From Kordiimonadales bacterium IMCC3096 (GTDB lineage Bacteria; Pseudomonadota; Alphaproteobacteria; Minwuiales; Minwuiaceae), in the NCBI GenBank assembly GCA_016865035.1, contig CP018227.1:3067501-3131500 (forward strand): a DNA stretch of 64,000 nucleotides. The letters run 5' to 3'. The notes beneath the pieces were generated by a model. The model had not been told where the DNA came from. It worked only from the letters and a program-made list of their open reading frames with translations, and made no database searches. Below, one piece after another: positions 35,691 to 45,033 of the stretch (position 1 is its first letter; every line of letters begins with the position of its first letter). The translations under genes were made by a program, and so were the position numbers.

Positions 35691-36685
35691 GCGACACCTG
35701 CACGGAGACAGTCGTGAATGTGCAGCAGCCCGACAGGGCGCTGGTCGTCATCCAGCACGAACAGGCTCGTCACCTTGTTCTCGTGCATGATGCCGACTCC
35801 TTCGGACGCCAGCGCCGCGGCGCGGATTGTCCGCGGGTGGCGGGTCATGGCGTCATCCACCGAGCGGTTCAGCAGGTCCGGGCGCTTCATGCCACGTCGC
35901 AGGTCCCCGTCGGTGATGATCCCGGCCAGGCGTCCGTCCGCATCGGTGATCGCGATGCAGCCGAGGCTCTTCGCCGTCATCTCGATCAGGGCATCGGACA
36001 TCAGGGTGCCGCTGGGGGCAACCGGCAGTTCCGCGCCCTTGTGCATGATGTCGGCAACGGTCACGAGGCGGCGGCCGAGCTTGCCGCCCGGGTGCAGCCG
36101 TCCGAAGTCCCGTGCCGTGAAGTTCCGCCGTTCCAGCAGGGCCACGGCCAGTGCGTCGCCAAGTGCCAGCATCATGGTCGTGGATGTTGTCGGTGCCAGC
36201 ACATGCGGGCAGGCCTCAGCCGCGTCGGGGGTCAGCAGGCAGACGTCGGCGGCGGACCCAAGCGTGGATGGCATGCGGCCGACCATGGCGATCACGGGCA
36301 CCATGTTGCGGCGCGCGAACTCGACGATATCCCCGAGCTCGTTGGTCTCGCCGGAGTTGCTCAGCCCGATCAGGGCATCCTTCTCCGTGATCATCCCCAG
36401 GTCGCCGTGACTGGCCTCGCCCGGATGCACGAAATAGGCAGGCGTCCCGGTGGAGGCCATGGTTGCCGCGATCTTGCGCGCGACATGACCGCTCTTGCCC
36501 ATCCCCGTCAGGATGACCCGGCCCTGGACCTTCAGCAGGCAGTCAACCGCAGCGACGAAACTGTCGTCGAGACCGGCGGCAAGGGCCATCAGCGCCTTCG
36601 CCTCCATCTCGATCACCTGTCGTCCCGTCGCGATGTCATCGCCGGTCCCGGTATCGCCTGCCACTGCTCGGGCTTCGTCAGCCAT
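35687..36685 (-). CDS. kdsD: Arabinose 5-phosphate isomerase KdsD
   Basis: Cytoplasmic sugar isomerase of 332 residues that converts ribulose 5-phosphate to arabinose 5-phosphate, the first step to Kdo. It has an N-terminal SIS domain with GMGKSGHVARKIAATMASTGTPAYFVHPGEASHGDLG and SNSGETNELGDIVEFA, then two CBS domains (about 205-332). It is first of the leftward LPS/sigma-54 block and overlaps lptC (ATGA), linking Kdo supply to LPS transport. Confidence 0.94.
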   Translation of the reverse strand: MADEARAVAGDTGTGDDIATGRQVIEMEAKALMALAAGLDDSFVAAVDCLLKVQGRVILTGMGKSGHVARKIAATMASTGTPAYFVHPGEASHGDLGMITEKDALIGLSNSGETNELGDIVEFARRNMVPVIAMVGRMPSTLGSAADVCLLTPDAAEACPHVLAPTTSTTMMLALGDALAVALLERRNFTARDFGRLHPGGKLGRRLVTVADIMHKGAELPVAPSGTLMSDALIEMTAKSLGCIAITDADGRLAGIITDGDLRRGMKRPDLLNRSVDDAMTRHPRTIRAAALASEGVGIMHENKVTSLFVLDDDQRPVGLLHIHDCLRAGVA

Positions 36686-36862
36686 GGGTCGTCAGGGCCT
36701 CGCCTGTCTGGTTTCAGTATGGTGCCCGTGGATCAACGGGTCATTCGCGACAAGATTCATGCCAATATGAGTGAAGTGCCGCGACCACGCAACATCAGAG
36801 CACGCATTTGTGCAGAAAGCCTTTACGGCACAAGGCAGAATCCCGAATCCGGCCGTTGCCGA

Positions 36863-37477
36863 TCAGGAGTGGGCGAAGATGTCCGTCTCCGGCCAGCCGA
36901 CCAGATCCAGTTCAGCGCGCATCGGCAGGAAGTCGAAGCAGGCCTGGGCCATGTGGGTCCGCCCCTCCCGCGCAATGCGGACATCCAGCTCTGCCCGCAG
37001 ACGGTGCAGATACAGCACGTCGGACGCCGCATAGGCCATCTGGGCGTCCGTCAATTCGTCCGCACCCCAGTCGGATGACTGCTGCTGCTTGGAGATGTCC
37101 ACATCCAGCAACTCCCTGCACAGGTCGCGCAGGCTGTGGCGGTCCGTGTAGGTCCGGCAGAGGCGGCTGGCGATCTTGGTGCAATAGACCGGGCTGGTCT
37201 TCGCCCCCAGGCCGTGGCGCAGGGCTGCAATGTCGAAACGCGCGAAGTGGAACAGCTTCAGGACCGAAGTATCCTCCAGCATCCGCACGAGATTGGGGGC
37301 GGGCGCGCCGCCGGGGCGGATCTGGACCAGATGCGCGTCACCATCGCCGGCCGAGAGCTGCACCAGGCAGAGCCGGTCCCGGTGCGGGTTCAGGCCCATG
37401 GTCTCGGTATCGATGGCCACGGCCGGACCAAGATCGACGGCGTCCGGCAGGTCATCGCGGTGAAAGTGGATGGTCAT
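36863..37477 (-). CDS. rnd: RNase D-like 3'-5' exonuclease (DEDDy)
   Basis: Exonuclease of 204 residues that trims RNA 3' ends. The DEDDy motifs are IDTETMG near residue 24, HFARFDIAAL, and YAASDVLYL toward the C-terminus. It has no HRDC domain, so it is shorter than E. coli RNase D, as is usual in alphaproteobacteria. The start was placed at 37477, where GGAG lies nine bases upstream, instead of the first ATG at 37492. kdsD lies 177 bases downstream on the same strand; that gap shows no clear motif. Confidence 0.87.
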   Translation of the reverse strand: MTIHFHRDDLPDAVDLGPAVAIDTETMGLNPHRDRLCLVQLSAGDGDAHLVQIRPGGAPAPNLVRMLEDTSVLKLFHFARFDIAALRHGLGAKTSPVYCTKIASRLCRTYTDRHSLRDLCRELLDVDISKQQQSSDWGADELTDAQMAYAASDVLYLHRLRAELDVRIAREGRTHMAQACFDFLPMRAELDLVGWPETDIFAHS

Positions 37478-37646
37478 AGATGCGGGCTCCATTCAGGCGT
37501 CTGCGTTTCGCATATCACAGGGCAGGTTGGCCCACCAACCGTGACGTCGCGACGTATCGCATCGTTGCCATCTGCGCGGCGGCACGATAGAGCAGTGCGA
37601 CAGGGTCGGGGCAGGTGATCCCCGACGGATCGGGAGGTCTTTTCGG

Positions 37647-38609
37647 ATGCAGGGCATGCACGTTACGGTCTTCGGTGGGTCCGGTTTCATCGGTCGTCAT
37701 CTGGTGCGCCGCCTGGCGCGTGCCGGCGCAATCGTCACGGTCGCCGTCCGCGACCCGGAAGCCGCGATTTTCCTGAAGCCGATGGGAGATGTCGGACAGG
37801 TCACACCGCTGTACGCCAATATCCGCAAGCCTGCTTCCGTGGCCAGGGCAATCGAAGGTGCGGACGCCGTCGTGAATCTGGTCGGCGTGCTGCACCAGTC
37901 GGATCAGTCCTTCTCGGCCACACATGCCGTCGGCGCACGCAATGTGGCGCAGGCGGTCGCGGCGGCGGGCATCACCCGTTTCATCCAGCTCTCCGCAATC
38001 GGTGCCGATGCCGCGTCTGGTGCGCTCTATGCCCGGACCAAGGCGGCAGGCGAGGCAGCCGTGCGGGAGAGCGTTCCGACAGCAACGATCCTGCGTCCCT
38101 CCGTGGTGTTCGGGCCGGAAGACGACCTGATGAACCGTTTCGGTGCCATGTCCCGCATCGCCCCGGCCCTGCCGCTGGTCGGCGGTGGACACACGAAGTT
38201 CCAGCCGGTCTTTGTCGGTGACGTCGCCGACGCGATCATGGCAGCGCTGGTGCGTGAGGATGCGCAGGGCAGGACCTTCGAGCTTGGCGGACCTCGGGTC
38301 ATGACATTCCGCGAGATCCTTGAGTTCGTGCTGCGTCAGACCGGGCGCAAGGCGCTGTTGCTGCCGATCCCGTTCGAGGTCGCGAAGATCATGGGCGCCG
38401 TGCTCCAGTTCCTGCCGGCACCGCCGCTGACCCTGGATCATGTGCGCCTGCTGCAGGAAGACAATGTGGTCGATGAGGGCCAGCCAGGTTTCGCGGACCT
38501 CGGCATCACCGATCTGGAAACCGTCGAGGCCATCGTGCCCGCCTACCTTGCCCGTTTCCGCAAGCCTGGCCGGGAGCCCGTTGCGACGGCCGACCGGGTC
38601 ATGGACTGA
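37647..38609 (+). CDS. NDUFA9-like complex I-associated NAD(P)-binding protein
   Basis: Extended-SDR-fold protein of 320 residues resembling the alphaproteobacterial homologues of mitochondrial complex I subunit NDUFA9. The nucleotide-binding motif is FGGSGFIG (9-16), followed by GADAVVNLVGVL, LSAIGADAASGALYARTKAAGE (YxxxK-like) and ATILRPSVVFGPEDD. It may associate with respiratory complex I or act as a sugar-nucleotide epimerase-like enzyme; no nuo genes are adjacent. GGGAGG lies upstream of the ATG at 37647. It is divergent from rnd. Confidence 0.8.
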   Translation: MQGMHVTVFGGSGFIGRHLVRRLARAGAIVTVAVRDPEAAIFLKPMGDVGQVTPLYANIRKPASVARAIEGADAVVNLVGVLHQSDQSFSATHAVGARNVAQAVAAAGITRFIQLSAIGADAASGALYARTKAAGEAAVRESVPTATILRPSVVFGPEDDLMNRFGAMSRIAPALPLVGGGHTKFQPVFVGDVADAIMAALVREDAQGRTFELGGPRVMTFREILEFVLRQTGRKALLLPIPFEVAKIMGAVLQFLPAPPLTLDHVRLLQEDNVVDEGQPGFADLGITDLETVEAIVPAYLARFRKPGREPVATADRVMD

Positions 38610-38626
38610 CTGCTCCGGTCGGACCC

Positions 38627-39175
38627 ATGCGGATCGAGCCAACGGCAATTCCTGATGTATTGCAGCTTTGGCCTGTCCGGCACGGCGATGACCGCGGTTT
38701 CTTCTCCGAGACCTGGAACGCCGGGACGCTTTCGGCACAGGGCCACGACTGGAGCTTCGTGCAGGACAACCATGTCCGCAATGGCGCGCGCGGTACCTTG
38801 CGCGGTCTTCACCTGCAATTGCCACCGACTGCACAGGGCAAGCTGATCCGTTGTCTGCGCGGGTCGATCCTGGATGTGGCGGTCGATGTGCGCCGGGGGT
38901 CACCGACGTTCGGTCGCCATGTCGCGGTGGAGCTGTCGGAAGCCGCCTGGAACCAGCTTTGGGTGCCGAAAGGCTTCGCGCATGGTTACTGCACCCTGAC
39001 CGACGGGGCCGAGGTGATCTACAAGGTGACCGCACCCTACGACCCCTCCGCGGAGCGGGGCATTGCCTTCGATGACCCGGCACTGGGGATCGACTGGCCC
39101 GTGGACAGGCAGTCCGCACGGGTTTCGGAGAAGGATCTGGTGCTGCCGACACTCGCTGAATTCGGAGGGGTCTGA
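38627..39175 (+). CDS. rfbC: dTDP-4-dehydrorhamnose 3,5-epimerase
   Basis: Cupin-fold epimerase of 182 residues, third step of dTDP-L-rhamnose synthesis. The active-site His is His62 in RGLHLQ and the catalytic Tyr is near 132 (VIYKVTAPYDP). The surrounding DNHVRNGARGTLRGLH and VPKGFAHGYCTL motifs are typical. It is first of the tightly packed rfbC-rfbB-rfbD-rfbA group, 17 bases after the NDUFA9-like gene, which may share its promoter. Confidence 0.95.
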   Translation: MRIEPTAIPDVLQLWPVRHGDDRGFFSETWNAGTLSAQGHDWSFVQDNHVRNGARGTLRGLHLQLPPTAQGKLIRCLRGSILDVAVDVRRGSPTFGRHVAVELSEAAWNQLWVPKGFAHGYCTLTDGAEVIYKVTAPYDPSAERGIAFDDPALGIDWPVDRQSARVSEKDLVLPTLAEFGGV

Positions 39176-39178
39176 GCC

Positions 39179-40219
39179 ATGCGTATCCTGGTTACCGGCG
39201 GGTGTGGTTTCATCGGTTCGGCGCTTGTCCGGCGGCTGGTGCCGGATGGTGTCGACGTGCTCAATGTCGACTGCCTGACCTACGCCGGACGGCCCGAGAA
39301 CGTCGAGGATGTGGCTGCGGCGGCGAACTACCGCTTTCTGCAGGCGGATATCTGCGACATGCCTGCGATGGTAGCGGCCTTCGCGGAGTTCCGGCCCGAT
39401 GCAGTGATGCATCTTGCTGCCGAAAGTCATGTGGACCGGTCGATCGACGGTCCCTCCGCCTTCATCCGCACCAACGTGACCGGGACCGGCGTGATGCTGG
39501 AGGCGGCCCTGGGCTACTGGCGCGACCTGCCCGATGACCGGCGGGAGAGCTTCCGCTTCCTGCATGTATCGACGGACGAGGTCTATGGCAGCCTGGCCGA
39601 CGGTGCCTGGTTCCGGGAAGGCGATGCCTACAGCCCGAACTCCCCCTATGCCGCATCGAAGGCCGGGTCCGACCATCTGGTCCGGGCGTTCGGTGTCACC
39701 TATGGCCTGCCGGTGCTGGTGACCAATTGCGGCAACAACTACGGGCCGTTCCAGTTCCCGGAGAAGCTGATCCCCCTGATGATCCTGAATGCGCTGGATG
39801 GTCGCCCCCTGCCGGTCTACGGCAAGGGCGACAATGTGCGGGACTGGATTCACGTGGATGATCATGTGGCCGCCCTGCTGGCGGTCCTGGCGCGCGGGCG
39901 CACGGGGGAGACCTATCTGGTCGGCGCGCGGGGGGAGCAGCAGAACCTGGATGTGGTGCGCCATCTCTGCGCGCGGCTCGATGCGCTGGTCCCGGACTCC
40001 CCGCATGTGCCGCATATCGGCCTGGTGACGCGGGTCAAGGACAGGCCGGGCCACGACCAGCGCTATGCCATCGACCCGTCGCGGATGGAGCAGGAGATCG
40101 GCTGGAAACCAAGGATGACGTTTGACGCCGGCCTGGAGGACACGATCCGCTGGTACATGGACCGGCGCGACTGGCTGGCGCGGGTACACGACCGGGGCAG
40201 GCTGGGCGGACAGTCGTGA
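39179..40219 (+). CDS. rfbB: dTDP-glucose 4,6-dehydratase
   Basis: Extended SDR of 346 residues that converts dTDP-glucose to the 4-keto-6-deoxy sugar, second step of the rhamnose pathway. The NAD motif is GGCGFIGS (7-14), the catalytic triad region is STDEVYG (Thr132, Asp133, Glu134), and the Tyr-Lys pair is Y157/K161 in YAASK. It begins three bases after the rfbC stop and its own stop overlaps the rfbD start (GTGA). Confidence 0.96.
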   Translation: MRILVTGGCGFIGSALVRRLVPDGVDVLNVDCLTYAGRPENVEDVAAAANYRFLQADICDMPAMVAAFAEFRPDAVMHLAAESHVDRSIDGPSAFIRTNVTGTGVMLEAALGYWRDLPDDRRESFRFLHVSTDEVYGSLADGAWFREGDAYSPNSPYAASKAGSDHLVRAFGVTYGLPVLVTNCGNNYGPFQFPEKLIPLMILNALDGRPLPVYGKGDNVRDWIHVDDHVAALLAVLARGRTGETYLVGARGEQQNLDVVRHLCARLDALVPDSPHVPHIGLVTRVKDRPGHDQRYAIDPSRMEQEIGWKPRMTFDAGLEDTIRWYMDRRDWLARVHDRGRLGGQS

Positions 40220-41109
40220 GCATCCTGATCCTCGGTGCCGGTGGTCAGGTCGGCGCGGCCCTGCGCTGGCGAGCCATGGCCCGCGGCCAGAGCGTCATTG
40301 GCCTGAAGCACGACGAGCTTGATATCACGGTTGCGGATGCGGTGCGCAGGACGGTCGCGGACATCCGTCCCTCGATCGTCATCAATTGCGCGGCCCATAC
40401 GGCGGTCGACCAGGCGGAGGCGGAGCCGGAGCGTGCCATGGCCATCAACGGCGAAGGGGCCGGCAATGTCGCCCTTTCCTGTGCACTGGCTTCCGTGCCC
40501 CTGATCCATCTGTCCACAGACTATGTCTTTGACGGCAGCAAGACCGGAGCCTACCGGGAGGATGATCCCGTCGTCCCGGCAACCGTCTATGGACGCAGCA
40601 AGCTTGCGGGGGAGAAGGCGGTCTTCGACGCCTGGGGCAAGCACGTCATCCTGCGGACATCCTGGGTATTCGGTGCGATGGGTAGCAATTTCGTCAAGAC
40701 CATGCTGCGACTGGCCGCCTCCGGTCAGACACCGCTGAGAGTTGTCGATGACCAGATCGGCGGCCCCACACCGGCCGATGCCATCGCCGACGCTTGCCTG
40801 GACATCAGTGAGCACGCCCGGCGTTCCGATATCGTGCCCTGGGGGACATATCATTTCGCGGGCGCGCCGACGGTGAGCTGGCACGGCTTCGCGCGCGCGA
40901 TCCTGTCCCACTACCCAGAGCTCGAGATCGAGCCCTGTACCACGGATGCCTTTCCGCGCCCGGCCCCGCGTCCGGCCAATTCGGTACTCGACTGCGGTCG
41001 CATTCGCGCCGCCTTCGGTATCGAACAGCCTGACTGGACGATCCATCTGGCTCGACTCTTGCGCGAGCTGGGGGAAGCACCAGTGGAAACCGGGGGAGAT
41101 GTGTCATGA
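40216..41109 (+). CDS. rfbD: dTDP-4-dehydrorhamnose reductase
   Basis: Reductase of 297 residues that completes dTDP-L-rhamnose. The nucleotide motif is GAGGQVG near the N-terminus; the segments [20 protein letters not shown] and [10 protein letters not shown] (with Tyr and Lys) are typical of RfbD. The GTG start overlaps rfbB, and its stop overlaps the rfbA start (ATGA), indicating one coupled unit. Confidence 0.95.
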   Translation: MSILILGAGGQVGAALRWRAMARGQSVIGLKHDELDITVADAVRRTVADIRPSIVINCAAHTAVDQAEAEPERAMAINGEGAGNVALSCALASVPLIHLSTDYVFDGSKTGAYREDDPVVPATVYGRSKLAGEKAVFDAWGKHVILRTSWVFGAMGSNFVKTMLRLAASGQTPLRVVDDQIGGPTPADAIADACLDISEHARRSDIVPWGTYHFAGAPTVSWHGFARAILSHYPELEIEPCTTDAFPRPAPRPANSVLDCGRIRAAFGIEQPDWTIHLARLLRELGEAPVETGGDVS

Positions 41110-41987
41110 AGGGAATCGTGCTGGCCGGAGGTGCCGGAACAAGACTGCACCCGATGACCAGGGTCGTGTCGAAGCAGTTGCTGCCGGTCTATGACAAGCC
41201 GATGATCTATTATCCGCTGGCGACGCTGATGCTGGCCGATATCCGGGAGATCCTGCTGATCTCGACACCGGAGGATCTGCCGCGGTTCGAGCAGTTGCTG
41301 GGTGATGGCCGGGACTGGGGACTGAGCATCACCTACGCGGAACAGTCGGCGCCAAGGGGGATCGCAGAGGCCCTGATCATCGCCGAGGATTTCGTGGCGG
41401 GGGATCGCTGCGCCCTGGTTCTGGGCGACAACATCTTCTATGGCCGGGGCTTCTCCGGCATGTTGCGCGAAGCAGCCCTGTTCGAGGACGGGGCGGTGGT
41501 CTTTGCCTATCAGGTCGTGGATCCGGAACGATATGGCGTGGTCAGCTTCGATGCGGACCGGCGCGCCATCGACATTGTCGAGAAGCCGAAGGATCCGCCG
41601 TCCTCCTTCGCGGTCACGGGACTCTATTTCTACGACAGCCATGCTGCCGACGTGGCCCGGTCCATTGTGCCCTCGGGGCGTGGCGAACTGGAGATCACGG
41701 ACGTGAACCGGCACTACCTCCAGCGCGGCAAGCTGCGTGTCGAGACCCTGGGACGTGGCTTTGCCTGGCTGGATACCGGCACCCCTGTCAGCCTTCTGGA
41801 GGCCACCGAGTTCATTCATGCGGTGGAGAAGCGCCAGGGACTGAAGATCTCGGCACCGGAAGAAATCGCCTGGCGAAGGGGCTGGATAGGAGACGAAGCC
41901 CTGCGTAGGCTGGCTGAAGCCATGAAAGGCAACGACTACGGCAGCTATCTGACGCGGTTGCTGGCGCATGACCACCGGGGAGGGTGA
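41106..41987 (+). CDS. rfbA: Glucose-1-phosphate thymidylyltransferase
   Basis: Nucleotidyltransferase of 293 residues making dTDP-glucose from dTTP and glucose 1-phosphate, first step of the rhamnose pathway. Motifs visible: [13 protein letters not shown] (6-18) with the nucleotide-binding Arg, [23 protein letters not shown] and [10 protein letters not shown], all diagnostic for RfbA. The last base is one before the start of the metallo-beta-lactamase-fold gene, whose ribosome site overlaps the rfbA end. Confidence 0.96.
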   Translation: MKGIVLAGGAGTRLHPMTRVVSKQLLPVYDKPMIYYPLATLMLADIREILLISTPEDLPRFEQLLGDGRDWGLSITYAEQSAPRGIAEALIIAEDFVAGDRCALVLGDNIFYGRGFSGMLREAALFEDGAVVFAYQVVDPERYGVVSFDADRRAIDIVEKPKDPPSSFAVTGLYFYDSHAADVARSIVPSGRGELEITDVNRHYLQRGKLRVETLGRGFAWLDTGTPVSLLEATEFIHAVEKRQGLKISAPEEIAWRRGWIGDEALRRLAEAMKGNDYGSYLTRLLAHDHRGG

Positions 41988-41988
41988 C

Positions 41989-42750
41989 ATGACGATCCGT
42001 CTGTATGCGATGACCTGCGGCTGGCTCGAGATGAGCCTGAAGGCGATGCTGGCAGGGGCGGAAGGGCGAATTCGTGTACCTGTTCCCTGCTATCTGATCG
42101 AGCATCCCAAGGGACGGGTGCTGTTCGACAGTGGTCTGAATCTTCAGGTCCAGACCGACCCGTTCGCCCGGTTGGGGAAGATCGCGACCTACTATGGAAT
42201 CACCTTCGAGAAGGACACGGACATCGCCGCGCGGCTGAACGCGATGGGGATTGGTGTCGAAGACATCGACTATCTGGTGAATTCCCACCTGCATTTCGAT
42301 CACGCAGGTGGCAATGACGCCCTGCCTGACTGCCGGATGGTGGTTCAGCGCCGGGAATGGGACGCGGCGAATGATCCCGACATGGCAGCCAGGATCGGGT
42401 TCATGAAGCAGGACTTTGATCACGGGCATGACCTGGTGCTGCCCGATGGGGAGCATGACATCTTCGGTGACGGTTCCGTGGTCTGCATCCCGACCTATGG
42501 CCATACGCCCGGGCATCAGTCGCTGAAGGTCCGGTTGCCCGATGGCGATGTGGTTCTGACCGGTGACGCCTGCTATCTGCGCCGCACACTGGAGGAAATG
42601 CGTCTGCCCATGATCCTCCACGATGCGGAGGAGATGCGTCAGAGCCTGCAGAAACTGAAGGAACTACAGAGGCGTGGCGCACGCATCTTCTACGGTCATG
42701 ACCCCGAGTTCTGGGCCGGTGTGCCGCAGGCCCCCGCGCAGATCCAATGA
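41989..42750 (+). CDS. Metallo-beta-lactamase-fold hydrolase resembling N-acyl homoserine lactonase
   Basis: Zinc hydrolase of 253 residues. The metal motif HLHFDHAGG gives His100, His102, Asp104 and His105; His176, Asp193 and His237 complete the site. The spacing and the motif SHLHFDHAGGN match AiiA/AttM-type lactonases that open acyl homoserine lactones, but many related lactonases share it. No signal peptide is present. The start at 41989 follows GGGGAGGG, which overlaps the rfbA stop, so it looks coupled to the rhamnose operon. Quorum-signal degradation is only an inference. Confidence 0.82.
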   Translation: MTIRLYAMTCGWLEMSLKAMLAGAEGRIRVPVPCYLIEHPKGRVLFDSGLNLQVQTDPFARLGKIATYYGITFEKDTDIAARLNAMGIGVEDIDYLVNSHLHFDHAGGNDALPDCRMVVQRREWDAANDPDMAARIGFMKQDFDHGHDLVLPDGEHDIFGDGSVVCIPTYGHTPGHQSLKVRLPDGDVVLTGDACYLRRTLEEMRLPMILHDAEEMRQSLQKLKELQRRGARIFYGHDPEFWAGVPQAPAQIQ

Positions 42751-42821
42751 CCTGAAATGCGCGAAGGGGCGGCAACCATCATTCATGAAGTGTTAGCTGT
42801 CCGCCGGTATTTGGGTGATAC

Positions 42822-45011
42822 ATGAGCGATGCGCACGCTATCCAACCGGACCCTTCGGGGCCGTGCATGAAGGATCAGACTCTCATCGAGGCCTTTGTTC
42901 GCCTCGGTGTGCCTGTTGCCGTGACTCAGGCATCATCCGACGGAAAACCGGAAGTGGTGGCCACCAGCAAGGCCTTTGACGGTCTCGTGCCCGCTGCTGC
43001 CACCGCCATCGGGGTGCTGGGAGATCTGGATGATCTCGGTCCGCGCGCCCTTGCTGCCGTTTCGGGCTGGACGGTCAGCGGGTCACGGCTTCCGGGCGGT
43101 GCCGTGCTCTGGCAATGCGTGGAGGAAGTGGGAGCCGACGACGTCGAGAAGGCGATCGCGCAGATGCTTTCCGGTGCTTTGGCGGAGAACCTCGGCATCA
43201 TCTATTTCGGCCCTGACAGACGCGCCAAGTGCTGGTCGCCGGGCATGCATTCATTCTTTCCGGACTCGGATGTCTTTCCCATACCCAATGGAACCATCGA
43301 GGAGCAGATCGAGACGATTCTGTCGCATGACATGATCCCGGGCGCACAGGGTAACGAGGACACGGTGCGGCAGAACCTGCTCAATGGCTATGACAAGCCA
43401 CAGAAACCGCTTGTGGACATGACCGCGTCCGGTCTCTGGTCAATATCCGTCACCTGCATCCTGCCGAACGGCGGACGGTTGCATGTCATGGGGGATGTCT
43501 CTGACGTCAAGCGGCGTGAGGAACAGCTCAAGACCTACATGTCCAACGTCGATGGCATCCTGTTCTGCAGACGGCGCCAGGGCAGTGACCGGGTCCAGGT
43601 CTGGGGGCGGCGCGCACGCCGACTGAGCAGTGGCGTGGAAGGCAATTTCCAGCGCATCAGGGCCGAGGACTGGTTTCATACCTTCGACCCTGAATTCCGC
43701 CAGCCCTACATCGACACGATGGTCAGGCACAGGAAGACGCTTGAACCCTACACCTTTGAATTCGGCGCAACGGATCCGAAGAGCGGGCACCATATGTGGA
43801 TTCGCGAGGAAGGCTGGACCACCGAGGACCGCTTCGGTGTGATCTACCATGACAGCGTGCTGATCGACATTACGGAACAAAGGGAAGCGCTGGCCCGCCA
43901 CGAGGAGAGCGAGGAACGCTTTCGCGCCTTTGCCGAGCTGGCGTCCGACTGGTACTTCGAGATCGATGCGGACATGTGCGTCACCTATGTTTCCGAACGC
44001 TATGAGGAATTGTTCGGGGTCAGTCGCGAGACCATTGTGGGACACAACTGGTTCGAAATCGTCAGGGCAGACGATCCGCATCTTGATCAGCAGGCTGCCC
44101 TTGCCTGGACGCGGATGCGGGAGCTCTGGGACGAACGGAAACCGGTCGAGCGGATCCACACGCCAGTCGGATCCCGCGGCGCCCGACGCTTCGTGGAGAT
44201 CTCGTCCGCGCCGGTCTTCGGGCCGGATGGCACCTTCAATGGCTATCGCGGCGTTGGCCGCGACATCACGGAGATGGAGGAAGCGCGCGAACAGACCATC
44301 GAAGCACTGCGGCACGCGGAGGAAGCGAGCCGCGCCAAGTCCGCGTTCGTCGCCAACATGAGCCACGAATTGCGCACGCCGCTGAATGCGATCATCGGTT
44401 TCTCGACCGTCATGAAGGGTGAGCTTCTCGGTCCGATGCAGAATGAGCGCTACCTGGGCTATGTCAGTGACATCGCGGCGAGTGGCGAACATCTGCTCAG
44501 TCTGGTGAACGATGTCCTCGACATCTCGCGGGTAGAAGCCAACAAGATGGATATCAAGCCCGAGCCGATCGAACTGGAAGCCGAGATGCAGGGACTGGTG
44601 GAGCTGTTCCGTGACCGGCTCGACGAACGCGATTTCCGTCTGGTGCCGGGTGATCCCGGTAGTCTCCGTGCGGACCGGCGGGCCTTGCGGCAGATGGTCA
44701 TGAACCTCATGTCGAATGCCATCAAGTTCACCGACAGGGGCGACACGATCTCTCTGGAATTCGGCAGGACCGGTTCAGGCGAGACCTTCATCTCGGTTCA
44801 GGACAGCGGTTGCGGCATCCGGGAAGATGAACTTGCCAAGGTGCTGGAACCCTTTGGCCGCGCCGGGGACGTCGATGTGACACCCGGCACCGGACTCGGG
44901 TTGCCCCTGACCAAGCAGCTGGCCGAACTGCACGGCGGGCGCCTCGAACTGGCGAGCGCCTTTGGCAAGGGAACCACCGTCAGCATCATCTTTCCCGACA
45001 ACGCGGGCTGA
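42822..45011 (+). CDS. Soluble multi-PAS sensor histidine kinase
   Basis: Cytoplasmic sensor kinase of 729 residues without transmembrane helices. The N-terminal third contains a PAS-like domain (about 110-230, YFGPDRRAKCWSPGMHSFFP). Two more PAS domains with PAC motifs follow (about 235-355 and 360-490). The HisKA domain carries the phosphorylated His in MSHELRTPLN (about 514). HATPase_c shows the N box (NLMSNAIKF), DSGCGI and GTGLGLPLTKQL. No receiver domain and no adjacent regulator gene, so its partner is elsewhere. The signal is unknown. Confidence 0.92.
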   Translation: MSDAHAIQPDPSGPCMKDQTLIEAFVRLGVPVAVTQASSDGKPEVVATSKAFDGLVPAAATAIGVLGDLDDLGPRALAAVSGWTVSGSRLPGGAVLWQCVEEVGADDVEKAIAQMLSGALAENLGIIYFGPDRRAKCWSPGMHSFFPDSDVFPIPNGTIEEQIETILSHDMIPGAQGNEDTVRQNLLNGYDKPQKPLVDMTASGLWSISVTCILPNGGRLHVMGDVSDVKRREEQLKTYMSNVDGILFCRRRQGSDRVQVWGRRARRLSSGVEGNFQRIRAEDWFHTFDPEFRQPYIDTMVRHRKTLEPYTFEFGATDPKSGHHMWIREEGWTTEDRFGVIYHDSVLIDITEQREALARHEESEERFRAFAELASDWYFEIDADMCVTYVSERYEELFGVSRETIVGHNWFEIVRADDPHLDQQAALAWTRMRELWDERKPVERIHTPVGSRGARRFVEISSAPVFGPDGTFNGYRGVGRDITEMEEAREQTIEALRHAEEASRAKSAFVANMSHELRTPLNAIIGFSTVMKGELLGPMQNERYLGYVSDIAASGEHLLSLVNDVLDISRVEANKMDIKPEPIELEAEMQGLVELFRDRLDERDFRLVPGDPGSLRADRRALRQMVMNLMSNAIKFTDRGDTISLEFGRTGSGETFISVQDSGCGIREDELAKVLEPFGRAGDVDVTPGTGLGLPLTKQLAELHGGRLELASAFGKGTTVSIIFPDNAG

Positions 45012-45033
45012 TGCCGACGGCGGCAGAAGACGC

